Below are positions 25,639-35,112 of a DNA stretch of 64,000 nt, piece by piece. A program made the translations under genes and the position numbers. The notes beneath the pieces were generated by a model. It made no database searches. It was not told where the DNA came from and saw only the letters and a program-made list of their open reading frames with translations. The stretch is from contig NZ_JAELVR010000001.1 of NCBI RefSeq assembly GCF_016428585.1, positions 496,001 through 560,000 of the forward strand, written 5' to 3'. The stretch's first letter is position 1. Every line of letters begins with the position of its first letter. The stretch comes from Sedimentitalea arenosa. Lineage in GTDB: Bacteria > Pseudomonadota > Alphaproteobacteria > Rhodobacterales > Rhodobacteraceae.

Positions 25639-26655
25639 ATGCTCCCCGACCTGACCGATCTGACGACCCTGCGCCGCCTGCTGTCCGAAGCCCCCGCACC
25701 TGACGATGCTGCGCGGCAAGGCGCTTCCGAGCGCAACGGTCAATTGACCAAGCCGCCGGGCGCGCTCGGACGGCTGGAGGATCTGGCAATCTGGTATGCC
25801 GGCTGGCGCGGCGATGCCCGTCCCCAGATCGAGTCGCCGCAGGTCATCGTCTTCGCGGGCAATCACGGGGTCACGGCGCAGGGCGTGTCGGCCTTTCCAG
25901 CCGAAGTGACGGTGCAGATGGTCGCAAATTTCGAACAGGGCGGCGCGGCGATCAACCAGTTGGCCCGCGCGGCCGGCGCGCGGATGGACGTGCACGCGCT
26001 CGATCTCGACAACCCCACCGCCGATTTCACCCAGGCCCCTGCGATGAGCGAGTCCGAATGCCTTTCGGCCTTGCGCAAGGGATGGGAGGCGGTCGACCCC
26101 GATTGCGACCTGCTGGTCGTCGGAGAGATGGGGATCGGCAACACCACCTCCGCCGCCGCGATCTGCCATGCGCTGTTTGGTGGATCGGCATCGGACTGGA
26201 CCGGACGCGGCACAGGGGTCGATGACGCGGGTTTGACGCTCAAGACCGACGTGGTCGCGCGGGGTGTCGCCCTGCATGCGCGCAATCACGCCGATGGGCT
26301 CGACATCCTGGCGCGGCTCGGCGGACGGGAACTGGCCGCCATGGCGGGCGCCATCGCGGCGGCTCGGGTGTTGCGCATTCCGGTCCTGCTGGACGGGTTC
26401 ATCTGCAGCGCCGCTGCCGCCTGTCTCAACGCGGTGTCGCCATCAGCGCTGGATCACGCACTGGCGGGCCACCTGAGCGACGAAGCCGCCCATGCAGCGC
26501 TGTTGCAGCAGCTCGGCAAGGAGCCCCTGTTGGCTTTGGGGATGCGGCTCGGCGAAGGGTCGGGCGGGGCGCTTGCGATCAACATCCTGAAGAGTGCGGT
26601 CGCCTGCCACAGCGGCATGGCCACTTTTGCCGAGGCCGGTGTCGCCGGCGGCTGA
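25639..26655 (+). CDS. cobT: nicotinate-nucleotide--dimethylbenzimidazole phosphoribosyltransferase
   Basis: 338 residues, the standard length. Family motifs include [12 protein letters not shown] near the start, [41 protein letters not shown], and the catalytic Glu in [13 protein letters not shown] near the C-terminus. It transfers phosphoribose from nicotinate mononucleotide to dimethylbenzimidazole for B12 assembly. It is divergent from cobS, so both steps of lower-loop formation are encoded here. Confidence 0.95.
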   Translation: MLPDLTDLTTLRRLLSEAPAPDDAARQGASERNGQLTKPPGALGRLEDLAIWYAGWRGDARPQIESPQVIVFAGNHGVTAQGVSAFPAEVTVQMVANFEQGGAAINQLARAAGARMDVHALDLDNPTADFTQAPAMSESECLSALRKGWEAVDPDCDLLVVGEMGIGNTTSAAAICHALFGGSASDWTGRGTGVDDAGLTLKTDVVARGVALHARNHADGLDILARLGGRELAAMAGAIAAARVLRIPVLLDGFICSAAAACLNAVSPSALDHALAGHLSDEAAHAALLQQLGKEPLLALGMRLGEGSGGALAINILKSAVACHSGMATFAEAGVAGG

Positions 26656-26664
26656 GGCCGGGCT

Positions 26665-28542
26665 TCAGGCTGGCCGTTTGTCGTCCTCGCTTTCGCGGTT
26701 CAGGAGCGCAACTTCCAGCTCCTTTTCCAACTCGCGCGCGCGCGCGATGTAGGCTGCGTTCTCGCGCGCCGGAGTGTTGGGATCCCAGACCTGTGCCAGT
26801 TGCTGAACGGCATAGCGGTCATGGGCATAGAAGGTGCGCTCGGCGCTGTCGGCCTCGAATTCGCTCAGCCCGACATTCTCCAGCACGTAGCGCCCGGCGC
26901 GCAGGCTGGCGTCGAATGTCTCGCGTACGATGTCGTCGGCCCCGGCGCGGTAGAGGCGGTAGACATGGCTTCGGTCATAGGCACGCGCGATGATGTGCAG
27001 GTCAGGCCGTTCCCGCCGTGCATAAGTGACCAACCGTGTCACCGCGTCCGGGTCGTTCATCGCCGCGACCAGCACCCGCGCCTTGGCCAGCCCGGCGGCG
27101 TTCAGCAGTTCGGGCCGCGTCGGGTCACCGAGAAAGCTCTTGAAACCGAACCTGCGCATCAACTGGATCGTTTCCATGTTGCTGTCCAGAACCACCGTCT
27201 TGAACCCGCTGGCCTGTACCAGGCGATTGACGATCTGGCCGAAACGGCCGATGCCCGCGATGATGACCGGCCCCTGTTCGTCTATGTCATCGGCCTCGTG
27301 ATGCGCCGCGCTGTCCTTCATCCGGCTCGAGATGAAATCGTAGATGATGAAGAGAAGCGGCGTGATCAGCATCGACAACGCGATGACCAACAGCAGTTTC
27401 TCGGACACAGCGGTGGGAATCACGCTCTGCTGCACGGAAAACGCGATCAGCACAAAGCCGAATTCCCCGGCCTGCGCCAAGCTCAGGGTGAACAGCCAGC
27501 GATTGCGGCCCTTCAACCCGAAAGCCCGGCCCAGAACGTAGAGGATCACGCCCTTGGCCAGGATCACCAGGAGCGCCAAGCCGATCAGGTCGCCCGGCTC
27601 GTCGAAGAACAGCGAGAAATTGATACCCGCGCCGACCGTGATGAAGAACAACCCGAGCAGCAGCCCCTTGAACGGTTCGAGGTCACTTTCCAGCTCGTGC
27701 CGGAATTCGCTGTTGGCCAGAACGACCCCGGCGAGGAAGGCACCGAGTGCCGGCGAGAGGCCGACCAGCGTCATCAGGAACGAGATGCCGACCACGATCA
27801 TCAGTGCGAGCGCCGTGTACATCTCGCGCAGATGCGCGGCGTGGATATAGCGGAACACGGGCCGGGTCAGATAGATGCCGGCCAGCACCACGGCCGCGAC
27901 CGCCGCGATGGTCACGAGCGTAACGCCCCAGCCCGGCAAGCCTTCGACCAGCGACATCGAGAGGCCGTGCCCGTCTCCATGCTCGCCGACACGGTTTATC
28001 GAGCCGTCGGTGTTGATCTTGGCGACCGGGGCCGTCGCCAACAGCGGCAGGAATGCAAGGATCGGGATCACCGCGATGTCCTGTGTGAGCAGGACCGAAA
28101 ACGCGGAGCGCCCGCCGCTGGTTTGCATCAGGCCCTTCTCGGACAGGGTTTGCAGGACGATCGCGGTCGAGGAGAGCGACAGCGACAGACCGATGGCCAG
28201 CGACACAGACCAGCTCTGCCCGGTTGCCATGGCCGCCCCCATCAGCGCGATCGTGCTGACCGCGATCTGAAGCCCGCCAAGCCCGATCAACCGGTGCCGC
28301 ATGTCCCAGAGTGCCCGCGGGTCCAGTTCCAGACCGATCAGGAACAGCATCATCACGACGCCGAACTCGGCGAAGTGTTGCAGGTCCTGGGTCTCGCTTC
28401 CGACCAGTCCCAGCACCGGACCGATTATGATCCCTGCCGCCAGGTAGCCGAGCACCGAGCCCAGCCCCAGCCGTGCCGCGAGCGGCACGGCGATCACCGC
28501 GGCGGCAAGATAGATCGAGGCCTGGTAGAGGAATGTTTCCAT
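26665..28542 (-). CDS. Kef-type cation:proton antiporter (CPA2) with RCK domain
   Basis: 625 residues. The first ~390 form about 12 membrane helices with the CPA2 motifs GYLAAGIIIGPVLG, GVVMMLFLIGLELDP and LSLSSTAIVLQTL. A TrkA-N domain follows (IIAGIGRFGQIVNRLV, VVLDSN) and ends with a charged helical tail. Members exchange K+ or Na+ for H+ and are gated by nucleotide or glutathione binding to the RCK domain. The ATG at 28542 is used; AAGGAT is upstream. The ancillary KefF/KefG subunit is not adjacent. Confidence 0.9.
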   Translation of the reverse strand: METFLYQASIYLAAAVIAVPLAARLGLGSVLGYLAAGIIIGPVLGLVGSETQDLQHFAEFGVVMMLFLIGLELDPRALWDMRHRLIGLGGLQIAVSTIALMGAAMATGQSWSVSLAIGLSLSLSSTAIVLQTLSEKGLMQTSGGRSAFSVLLTQDIAVIPILAFLPLLATAPVAKINTDGSINRVGEHGDGHGLSMSLVEGLPGWGVTLVTIAAVAAVVLAGIYLTRPVFRYIHAAHLREMYTALALMIVVGISFLMTLVGLSPALGAFLAGVVLANSEFRHELESDLEPFKGLLLGLFFITVGAGINFSLFFDEPGDLIGLALLVILAKGVILYVLGRAFGLKGRNRWLFTLSLAQAGEFGFVLIAFSVQQSVIPTAVSEKLLLVIALSMLITPLLFIIYDFISSRMKDSAAHHEADDIDEQGPVIIAGIGRFGQIVNRLVQASGFKTVVLDSNMETIQLMRRFGFKSFLGDPTRPELLNAAGLAKARVLVAAMNDPDAVTRLVTYARRERPDLHIIARAYDRSHVYRLYRAGADDIVRETFDASLRAGRYVLENVGLSEFEADSAERTFYAHDRYAVQQLAQVWDPNTPARENAAYIARARELEKELEVALLNRESEDDKRPA

Positions 28543-28575
28543 TCTGGACAATCCTTGTGGAGCGGAGAGAAGGGC

Positions 28576-29031
28576 TCAGGTCGGCAGCGGCGCGTCGCGT
28601 TTCAGTTGATCCATGACGATCTGGCTTTGAACCCGCGCAACCGCAGGGTGGGGCAAGAGCACGTCATGGATCAAGGCATTGAGTGCCGGAAGGTCCTCGC
28701 AATAGACGCGGAGAAGGTAGTCTGCCTCTCCCGTCATCGTCCAGACGCTGGTGATTTCGTCCCGCGTGCGCATCAGCCGTGCAAAGCTGCTGGATTGTTC
28801 CGGCCCGTGTGTTCCGAGTTGCACCTGGATGAATCCCTGCACCGTCAGGCCCAGGCGCAGCGGGTCGAGCCGAGCAGAATAGCCCTGGATATAGCCATCG
28901 GCTTCCAGGCGCTGCCGCCGCCGCCCGGCCTGGCTGGCCGACAGGTTCAGCATCTCGCCGAGCTGTTGCGCGGTCAGGTGCGCGTCCTTCTGCAGGGCGG
29001 CCAGCAACCGGGTGTCGATCGAATCCAGCAT
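28576..29031 (-). CDS. Lrp/AsnC-family regulator next to hpd
   Basis: 151 residues. The helix-turn-helix covers LDSIDTRLLAALQKDAHLTA and QQLGEMLNLSASQAGRRRQRLE. The C-terminal RAM domain contains VQGFIQVQLG and SVWTMTGEADYLLRVYCED, the effector-binding fold. It is divergent from 4-hydroxyphenylpyruvate dioxygenase, a common arrangement in which the regulator activates tyrosine degradation. A CGCGCG-AAA-CGCGCG repeat in the 144-base gap could be a binding site. Confidence 0.88.
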   Translation of the reverse strand: MLDSIDTRLLAALQKDAHLTAQQLGEMLNLSASQAGRRRQRLEADGYIQGYSARLDPLRLGLTVQGFIQVQLGTHGPEQSSSFARLMRTRDEITSVWTMTGEADYLLRVYCEDLPALNALIHDVLLPHPAVARVQSQIVMDQLKRDAPLPT

Positions 29032-29063
29032 CCGCGGGAAACTTCCTCATATTCTCTTCCGTG

Positions 29064-29078
29064 CGCGCGAAACGCGCG
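29064..29078. promoter_or_regulatory. inverted repeat in the lrp-hpd divergent promoter
   Basis: CGCGCG-AAA-CGCGCG, perfect 6-base arms, lies 33 bases from the lrp start and 98 from hpd. Candidate operator only; it could also be a chance GC palindrome. Confidence 0.3.
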
Positions 29079-29175
29079 TCAACCCGACAGATTTCCAGAA
29101 AGAATGCGCAGAAATCGCGCCGAACCACGTCTATATGTAACAGAGCGAACAGTATCGGCAACAGGAGACGTGACC

Positions 29176-30270
29176 ATGGGCCCATTTCCGCATAACGCAC
29201 CGAAATCCGTCATCAGCGACGAGAATCCGGCGGGGACCGACGGGTTTGAATTCGTGGAATTTGCCCATCCTGAGCCCGAGGAACTGCGCACGCTGTTTGC
29301 CCGCATGGGCTATGCGCTGGTCGGGCGGCACAAGACCAAGGCCATCGAATTGTGGCAGCAGGGCGACATCACATATATCCTGAACGCCGAGCCGGACAGC
29401 TTTGCCGCGCGCTTCGTGGAGGAGCATGGCCCGTGCGCGCCCGCGATGGGTTGGCGCGTGGTCGACGCACAGCACGCTTTCGAACATGCGGTGTCCAAGG
29501 GGGCGGAGCCCTACGAGGGCGACGACAAGACGATGGATGTGCCTGCGATCAAGGGCATCGGCGGGTCGCTTATCTATTTCATCGACCAGTATTACGAGAC
29601 CAGCCCCTATAACGAGGAATTCGACTGGCTGGAACAGTCCAAGCCGCGCGGCGTGGGATTCTATTACCTCGATCACCTGACCCACAACGTGTTCAAGGGC
29701 AACATGGACAAGTGGTTCCGGTTCTACGGCGACCTGTTCAACTTCAGGGAAATCCGCTTCTTCGATATCGAGGGCAAGTTCACCGGTCTGTTCAGCCGCG
29801 CGCTGACCTCTCCCTGCGGTCGGATCCGCATCCCGATCAACGAGGACCGTGGCGAGACCGGTCAGATCGTCGCCTATCTCAAGAAGTACAATGGCGAGGG
29901 TATCCAGCACATCGCCGTCGGAACCGATGACATCTACGACAGCACCGATGCGATTTCCGAAAAGGGCATCAAGTTCATGCCTGGACCGCCCGACGCCTAT
30001 TACGCGCTCAGCAAGGAGCGGGTCGCCGGCCATGACGAACCGTTGGACCGGATGAAGAAGCACGGCATCCTGATCGATGGAGAGGGCGTAGTCGATGGGG
30101 GCGAGACCAAGATCTTGTTGCAGATCTTCAGCAAGACGGTGATCGGTCCGATCTTCTTCGAATTCATCCAGCGAAAGGGCGATGACGGGTTCGGCGAGGG
30201 CAACTTCAAGGCGCTGTTTGAGAGCATCGAGCAGGAGCAGATCGACTCCGGTGAGCTGAAGGCCAGCTGA
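29176..30270 (+). CDS. hpd: 4-hydroxyphenylpyruvate dioxygenase
   Basis: 364 residues. Iron ligands are His167 (DHLTHNV), His245 (IQHIAVG) and Glu329 (FFEFIQR), in the spacing of bacterial HPPDs. Both vicinal-oxygen-chelate halves are present. The enzyme converts 4-hydroxyphenylpyruvate to homogentisate in tyrosine breakdown. The ATG at 29176 is preceded by AGGAGA. No homogentisate dioxygenase gene follows in this window. A strong terminator ends the transcript. Confidence 0.95.
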   Translation: MGPFPHNAPKSVISDENPAGTDGFEFVEFAHPEPEELRTLFARMGYALVGRHKTKAIELWQQGDITYILNAEPDSFAARFVEEHGPCAPAMGWRVVDAQHAFEHAVSKGAEPYEGDDKTMDVPAIKGIGGSLIYFIDQYYETSPYNEEFDWLEQSKPRGVGFYYLDHLTHNVFKGNMDKWFRFYGDLFNFREIRFFDIEGKFTGLFSRALTSPCGRIRIPINEDRGETGQIVAYLKKYNGEGIQHIAVGTDDIYDSTDAISEKGIKFMPGPPDAYYALSKERVAGHDEPLDRMKKHGILIDGEGVVDGGETKILLQIFSKTVIGPIFFEFIQRKGDDGFGEGNFKALFESIEQEQIDSGELKAS

Positions 30271-30286
30271 TTCCGAGGTAGGGAGG

Positions 30287-30350
30287 GCAGGGCCGAACAG
30301 GCCCTGCAAGGGAGAGCGCCGCGGAGCCATCGGGCTGCCGCGGCGTTTTT
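30287..30350 (+). terminator. tandem hairpins and terminator after hpd
   Basis: First stem GCAGGGCC/GGCCCTGC (30287-30307, no T run). Second stem CGCCGCGG..AGCC / GGCT..CCGCGGCG (30317-30345, ATCG loop) followed by TTTTT at 30346-30350, a clear rho-independent terminator. It also faces the end of the 791-residue gene on the opposite strand. Confidence 0.85.
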
Positions 30351-30361
30351 CCGTTGTGGAT

Positions 30362-32737
30362 CTAGCTGCTGGGTATCTTCAGCGTCATGTTGCGCCCGCC
30401 CTTCTGGTAGCGCAGTTCGCTGTCGCCGATCGCGACGATACGGCCGCCATCCACGTTGTCGCCGACCTGCACTTTCTTGTAGCGGCCGCTGGGCAAGCGT
30501 ATCAGCGCGCGGCGGTTCGACGGCGTGCCATAGACGCCGATCAGGTTGATCTGGCGCAGGTTGATCGCGTTGTTCACCGTGGCCTGGCGCGCGACCGAGG
30601 CCGATGACGGGATGCGCGGTGCGACGGTGCGCGGTGCCACCGTCGCCGTTGCGGCGCTGGCGACCTGTTCGGACGGGCCCGAGCTACGCTGACGGGCCTG
30701 TGCCACCTTGGCCCCGAAATTGGAGGGCCGTCCTTTCGGAGTACGTGAGACGACGATGGCTTGCGCCGTCGGGGTTTCGTCCTGCTCGGCCTCACGTTTG
30801 ACGGTTTCCGGACGCAGCTTGGGGCGAAGCCCGGCCAGTTCGGAGCGGGTCAATCCGCCGAGCTGGCTGCGTTCGGTCAATTCGGCCAGGTTCTCCGGGC
30901 GCGTTTGCGGGCGGAACGCCGCGAGGCGGTCACGCTGCGCATCGATCTCGGCCTCGGGGTTGGTTTCGAAACGCGTCGGCGTTTCGGGGGGCACGACCGG
31001 CGGGCGCCCGAGAAACACCAGCACCCCGTCCGGGTTCAGCGCGCCTTCGGTGCTGGGGCGGACCAGCCCGCGCTCGTCGAGGTCGAAGGCGGTGCCCGCT
31101 TCGGCGGGAGACGCGACCGATGCGGGCGACTGGTCTGTGTCGAGCTGTGCGACCGGGGGCAGGGCGACCGCGTCGGTCGAAAGATCGCGGCGGTCGATCG
31201 ACACGTCGTAGAGCTCGTTCAACTCGGCACCCTCATGGGGCTGAGGCGCCTCGGGAGCACGCGACCAGATTCCCGTCGCGGCATAGAGCGACTCCTCGTC
31301 CATCGCGGCCTGGGACTCGGGCGCGTCGATCTCCGCGTCGGGCTCTGGCGCGATCTCGGTTTCGGCTCCGGGCAGCAGCGCCGTACGGTCGTCCGCGTCG
31401 TCGGGGGCCGCCACACCGGGCGCAACGTCCGCTTCCGATCCGGCATCGGTCATGTCGGGTGCAGTGGTCAGAACTTCGGGGGCCTGGATCGTCGGGGGCG
31501 CGACGGTGGCTGTCTCTTCGGGCGCGCCACCGAACAAGGCCGAGATGCGGTCATCCATGAACAGGGCCGACCAGGCGGCGACCGCGGCGAGGAAGATCAG
31601 CAGCCCGATGGTCAGGTAGAGCCCGAGATGACGTGGTTTGCCGCCGACCTCGGGCTTTTCCCGCGCCCCGAAAATCGTCATCCGGTCGCTTTCGGTCTCC
31701 GTTTCGAATGTCTGCGGCGGCGGTGCGGGCACAACGTTCTTCGTCGCGCGCGCGCTTTTTGGGGCACTGGTTTCGCGCGGCTTGCGGCGGCTGAGGAACC
31801 TCGCAGCAAAGGACGGTTCCGGGTCTGTCTGCTTGTCGACCTTGGGACTGTCCGCGACCGGGCTCGCCAGGGGAGAGCCTGGCGTGGTCTTTGCGGTTTC
31901 GGCGTCGTCCGGCTCCTGCGGCGTCAGGGTCTTCAGCACCGGGGGCGGATCGTCGCGCCGTGCTCCGGCTAGGGGCGGCGCGATGCCGGAGTCGTCTGGC
32001 TTGCGTCGGCGGCTTGCAAATCCGGCCGAAGGTTCGGGTGTCACCTCCTGTTCCGGATCGGGCGCGTCGGAAAGCGGAGCTTCCTCGGGTTGATCGGGCG
32101 TGTTATCGGCGATCGCCGAGTCCGGGTCGGACTTGTCGTCTGTGAGGGTCTCCTGTGTTTCGACCGGCGGTTCCGAGGCGGGCCCATCCGGCGCAGGCGC
32201 GGTCTCCGTCGCTGGGCCGATGATCTCGATCGGGTCGTCGCCGCGGTCGATCAAAGCGGCATCGCCAATGACGTCGAAGACCGGCTCGCCCTTGAACATC
32301 GCTTCTTCGGGCATGGCGACGAAGCTGACCGGTTCGAATCCGTGGGTGCGCGCGAAGGACTCGGCTTCTTGCAGCGTCTCGCGTGCGACTGCGGCGATAT
32401 GGGTGTCGCCGTCCGCGTGCGACAGGTCGAAGGCTAGGTCGGCCACATCATAGGGGGTCGCGCCCTCCAGGGCCGCGCGGGCCATTTCGCGCCGAGTCTC
32501 GCCGAGGAACGACCCCGTCTGGATGGTGAGATAGCGAATCTGATCGTTCGGGATCACGATCTTGCAGCGCACCGGCTCGCCCGCCAGATCGACGGCATGC
32601 GCGCGCAGGGCCTCGATTTCGGCGGTCAGATCCGCGACGTCCAGGGTGACCTCGCCGATAATGCGCCAGCCGTCCACTGCGCGATGCAGCAGGGTGATGC
32701 CTTGAAAGGACAGGGACAGCGCGAAATTTGGTTTCAT
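30362..32737 (-). CDS. single-pass membrane protein with PilM/GspL-like and PilP/GspC-like ends
   Basis: 791 residues in four parts. Residues 1-150 form a globular domain (KPNFALSLSFQGITLLHR; IVIPNDQIRYLTIQTG; FARTHGFEPVSFVAMPEEAMF) that looks like the actin-like GspL/PilM cytoplasmic domain. Residues 160-365 are acidic, Pro-rich and probably disordered. A single membrane helix spans 371-394. A second long disordered periplasmic part leads to a compact C-terminal domain of about 75 residues (NLIGVYGTPSNRRALIRLP; VGDNVDGGRIVAIGDSELRY) that resembles the GspC HR/PilP domain. No type II secretion or type IV pilus gene is nearby. I recall such proteins as unnamed in Rhodobacterales. Function unknown; domain calls are by eye. 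Confidence 0.7.
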   Translation of the reverse strand: MKPNFALSLSFQGITLLHRAVDGWRIIGEVTLDVADLTAEIEALRAHAVDLAGEPVRCKIVIPNDQIRYLTIQTGSFLGETRREMARAALEGATPYDVADLAFDLSHADGDTHIAAVARETLQEAESFARTHGFEPVSFVAMPEEAMFKGEPVFDVIGDAALIDRGDDPIEIIGPATETAPAPDGPASEPPVETQETLTDDKSDPDSAIADNTPDQPEEAPLSDAPDPEQEVTPEPSAGFASRRRKPDDSGIAPPLAGARRDDPPPVLKTLTPQEPDDAETAKTTPGSPLASPVADSPKVDKQTDPEPSFAARFLSRRKPRETSAPKSARATKNVVPAPPPQTFETETESDRMTIFGAREKPEVGGKPRHLGLYLTIGLLIFLAAVAAWSALFMDDRISALFGGAPEETATVAPPTIQAPEVLTTAPDMTDAGSEADVAPGVAAPDDADDRTALLPGAETEIAPEPDAEIDAPESQAAMDEESLYAATGIWSRAPEAPQPHEGAELNELYDVSIDRRDLSTDAVALPPVAQLDTDQSPASVASPAEAGTAFDLDERGLVRPSTEGALNPDGVLVFLGRPPVVPPETPTRFETNPEAEIDAQRDRLAAFRPQTRPENLAELTERSQLGGLTRSELAGLRPKLRPETVKREAEQDETPTAQAIVVSRTPKGRPSNFGAKVAQARQRSSGPSEQVASAATATVAPRTVAPRIPSSASVARQATVNNAINLRQINLIGVYGTPSNRRALIRLPSGRYKKVQVGDNVDGGRIVAIGDSELRYQKGGRNMTLKIPSS

Positions 32738-32881
32738 TCAGCCGGGTTCGAAACAGAGCGCAAACATGCGCGAAGTCTAATGCAGCCGTTCACCAAGGGA
32801 AAGCGAAAGACAAATTCATGCCTTGCCGATCTGGGTCGCCGACGAGCACAGTGCAGAGACATGATCGAGAGGAGCAGGAAT

Positions 32882-33589
32882 ATGGGTCTGAAACCACGTG
32901 ATTTGCTGGCCAGTGCACTGATAAGTCTGGCCCTTGCGGCCCCGGCATGGGCCGATTCCGATGAGCGGCGTATTGCCGTTACGGGCGAGGGCCGCGTCGA
33001 AGCGGTGCCCGACATGGCGAGCGTGACGTTGGGTGTGACCAACGAGGCGGAGGAGGCCGGGGATGCGATGCAGGCCACGTCCGACGCGGTGTGGCGAATC
33101 CTCGATCGCCTGACAGAAATGGGACTGGAATCGCGCGACGTTCAGACCAGCCGCTTCGCGCTCTCCCCGGTCTGGTCGAGACGGACGGAGTCAGACAGCG
33201 ATCGACCGCGCATCACCGGCTTTACTGCCAGCAACATGGTCATGGTTCGGGTTCGGGATCTCGACCGACTGGGCGCGCTGCTGGATGCGGTCGTTTCCGA
33301 TGGGGCCAACGATTTCAATGGCCTGTCCTTTGGAGTTCAGGAGTCGGATGCACTCCAAGACGAGGCGCTGGCCGCTGCGGTCGCCGACGCGACGAAGAAA
33401 GCGCGACTGCTGACGGACGCCGCTGGTGTGACGCTTGGTCCGGTGGTCTCGATCACCGAGCAGGGCAGCGGCGCACCGCGCCCGATGATGATGGAGATGG
33501 CTGCCGCGCGCGACTCAGGTGCACCGGTCGCCGCCGGCGAGGTCACTCTGTCGGCCTCGGTCTCGATGGTTTTCGCCATCGAAGACTGA
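32882..33589 (+). CDS. SIMPL-domain (DUF541) exported protein
   Basis: 235 residues. A signal peptide occupies the first ~27 residues (LLASALISLALAAPAWA). The SIMPL/DUF541 pattern follows: ITVTGEG-like RRIAVTGEGRVEAVPDMASV, LGVTNEAEEAGDAM, and DFNGLSFGVQESDALQDEAL, ending with a beta-rich SVSMVFAIED. Such periplasmic proteins form oligomeric shells in some species, with a proposed link to stress; role not settled. The ATG at 32882 follows AGGAGCAGGA. Convergent with metY across a hairpin. Confidence 0.85.
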   Translation: MGLKPRDLLASALISLALAAPAWADSDERRIAVTGEGRVEAVPDMASVTLGVTNEAEEAGDAMQATSDAVWRILDRLTEMGLESRDVQTSRFALSPVWSRRTESDSDRPRITGFTASNMVMVRVRDLDRLGALLDAVVSDGANDFNGLSFGVQESDALQDEALAAAVADATKKARLLTDAAGVTLGPVVSITEQGSGAPRPMMMEMAAARDSGAPVAAGEVTLSASVSMVFAIED

Positions 33590-33595
33590 CGGTCG

Positions 33596-33617
33596 GGGGC
33601 CGCGAGGAAGCGGCCCC
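33596..33617. terminator. hairpin between convergent SIMPL and metY genes
   Basis: GGGGCCGC/GCGGCCCC, 8-base perfect stem with a 6-base loop, between two convergent stops. It has no T tract on either side, so it may only slow or protect transcripts. Confidence 0.5.
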
Positions 33618-33627
33618 ATCCATTGGG

Positions 33628-34920
33628 TCAGCTGCTGGCCTTGGCCAGCGCCTGGTCGAGATCGGCGATAAGATCATACGCGTCCTCGATCCCGATCGAG
33701 ATTCGCACCATGTTCGGTCCCGCGCCAGCGGCTTCCTGCTGCTCGGGCGTCAACTGACGGTGCGTGGTGCTGGCGGAATGGATCACCAGCGACCGCGTGT
33801 CGCCCAGGTTGGCGACGTGGCTGAAGATTTCCAGCGCATTCACCAGTTTGACGCAGGCATCATAGCCGCCCTTGACCGCGAAGGTGAACAGACCGCCCGC
33901 GCCCTTGGGGCAGATCGTCTTGACGCGGTCGAAATAGGGAGAGGACTCCAGCCCGGCATACGTCACGGACTCGACTCGCGGATCGCTTTCGAGCCAGGTC
34001 GCCACCTTTTCGGCGTTCTCGACATGGCGCTGCATCCGCAGGCTCAGCGTTTCGATACCCATCAGCGTGTAGTGCGCCGCCTGCGGATTCATGGTCATCC
34101 CGAGGTCACGCAGGCCGATGGCGATCCCGTGGAATGTGAAGGCGAGGGGGCCGAAAGTCTCGTGGAATTTCAGACCGTGATAGGCGGGTTCCGGCGCGCT
34201 CAGAGAGGGAAACTTGTCGTTCGCGGACCAGTCGAACTTGCCCGAATCCACGATGCAGCCGCCGGTGACGGTTCCGTTTCCGGTCAGGTACTTGGTGGTC
34301 GAATGCACGACCAGGGTCGCGCCGTGTTCAATCGGGCGGCAGAGGTAAGGGGTGGCGCTCGTGTTGTCGACGATCAGCGGAATGCCGGCGGCATCCGCGA
34401 TGCCCGCAATCGCGTCCAGATCGGTGATGTAACCGCCGGGATTGGCGATGGATTCACAGAACACGGCGCGCGTGTTGTCGTCGATCGCCGCCTTGACCGC
34501 ATCGAGATCGTCGAAATCGACGAACTTGGCTGACCAACCGAACCGCTTGATGGTCTGGCTGAACTGCGTGACGGTGCCGCCATAGAGCCGTGTCGAGGCG
34601 ACGATGTTCATGCCGGGCTGCATCAGCGCGAACAGCGCCATGATCTGAGCGGCATGGCCCGACGAACAGCAAACCGCGCCGACGCCACCTTCGAGCGTCG
34701 CAAGTCTTTCCTGCAGCACGGCGACCGTCGGGTTGGTCAGACGCGAATAGATATAGCCGACTTCCTGCAGGTTGAAGAGTGCGGCGGCGTGATCGGCATC
34801 CCGGAACACGTAGGCCGTCGTCTGGTAGATCGGCGTTTGCCGCGCGCCGGTCGCCGGATCGGGGCGGGCCCCGGCATGGATCTGAAGCGTGTCAAAGCCG
34901 TAGGTGGGGCCATCGGTCAT
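33628..34920 (-). CDS. metY: O-acetylhomoserine aminocarboxypropyltransferase (sulfhydrylase)
   Basis: 430 residues, PLP-dependent Cys/Met metabolism family. The pyridoxal Lys lies in VVHSTTKYLTGNG; upstream are YSRLTNPT, SSGHAAQIMALFAL and IVDNTSATPYLCRP. Length and the C-terminal RISIGIEDAYDLIADLDQAL match MetY, which makes homocysteine from O-acetylhomoserine and sulfide. GGGAGAG precedes the ATG. I looked for a SAM-II-type riboswitch in the 192-base upstream gap and found no convincing one. Confidence 0.92.
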   Translation of the reverse strand: MTDGPTYGFDTLQIHAGARPDPATGARQTPIYQTTAYVFRDADHAAALFNLQEVGYIYSRLTNPTVAVLQERLATLEGGVGAVCCSSGHAAQIMALFALMQPGMNIVASTRLYGGTVTQFSQTIKRFGWSAKFVDFDDLDAVKAAIDDNTRAVFCESIANPGGYITDLDAIAGIADAAGIPLIVDNTSATPYLCRPIEHGATLVVHSTTKYLTGNGTVTGGCIVDSGKFDWSANDKFPSLSAPEPAYHGLKFHETFGPLAFTFHGIAIGLRDLGMTMNPQAAHYTLMGIETLSLRMQRHVENAEKVATWLESDPRVESVTYAGLESSPYFDRVKTICPKGAGGLFTFAVKGGYDACVKLVNALEIFSHVANLGDTRSLVIHSASTTHRQLTPEQQEAAGAGPNMVRISIGIEDAYDLIADLDQALAKASS

Positions 34921-35053
34921 GGTTTGTCTCTCCCAAAGGTTATCGGTTTCGCCAAGACCTATGCGATTGGCCCGTGGCTGACAACTGCGTGCATCATCGG
35001 CGGCGCGTTGACACGAAATCTAAACGTTTTGCTCGCATGCATTGTTTGCAACT

Positions 35054-35085
35054 ATGTTGACAGATAGTCGTGATCAACATACAAG
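35054..35085 (+). promoter_or_regulatory. promoter with overlapping inverted repeat
   Basis: A perfect TTGACA at 35057-35062 and TACAAG at 35080-35085 are spaced 17 bases. An inverted repeat ATGTTGA (35054-35060) / TCAACAT (35074-35080) spans both boxes. The position is ideal for an autorepressor, and the encoded protein has a possible ribbon-helix-helix. The local DNA is AT-rich compared with its surroundings. Confidence 0.6.
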
Positions 35086-35112
35086 AAACCTATGTTATAA
35101 AAGGAGGCCAAC

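Noticed and set aside
26800-29175. Very long open frame on the plus strand running through the Kef antiporter and lrp genes into hpd
   Set aside because: It is the mirror of minus-strand coding in high-GC DNA. Only its last part from 29176 has family-like sequence (hpd).
32331-32341. tRNA T-arm-like sequence GGTTCGAATCC
   Set aside because: It lies within the 791-residue coding region and no acceptor or anticodon arms surround it.
34921-35053. Possible SAM-II or other methionine riboswitch upstream of metY
   Set aside because: I could not build the conserved pseudoknot pattern on the minus strand; without covariance search it cannot be supported.
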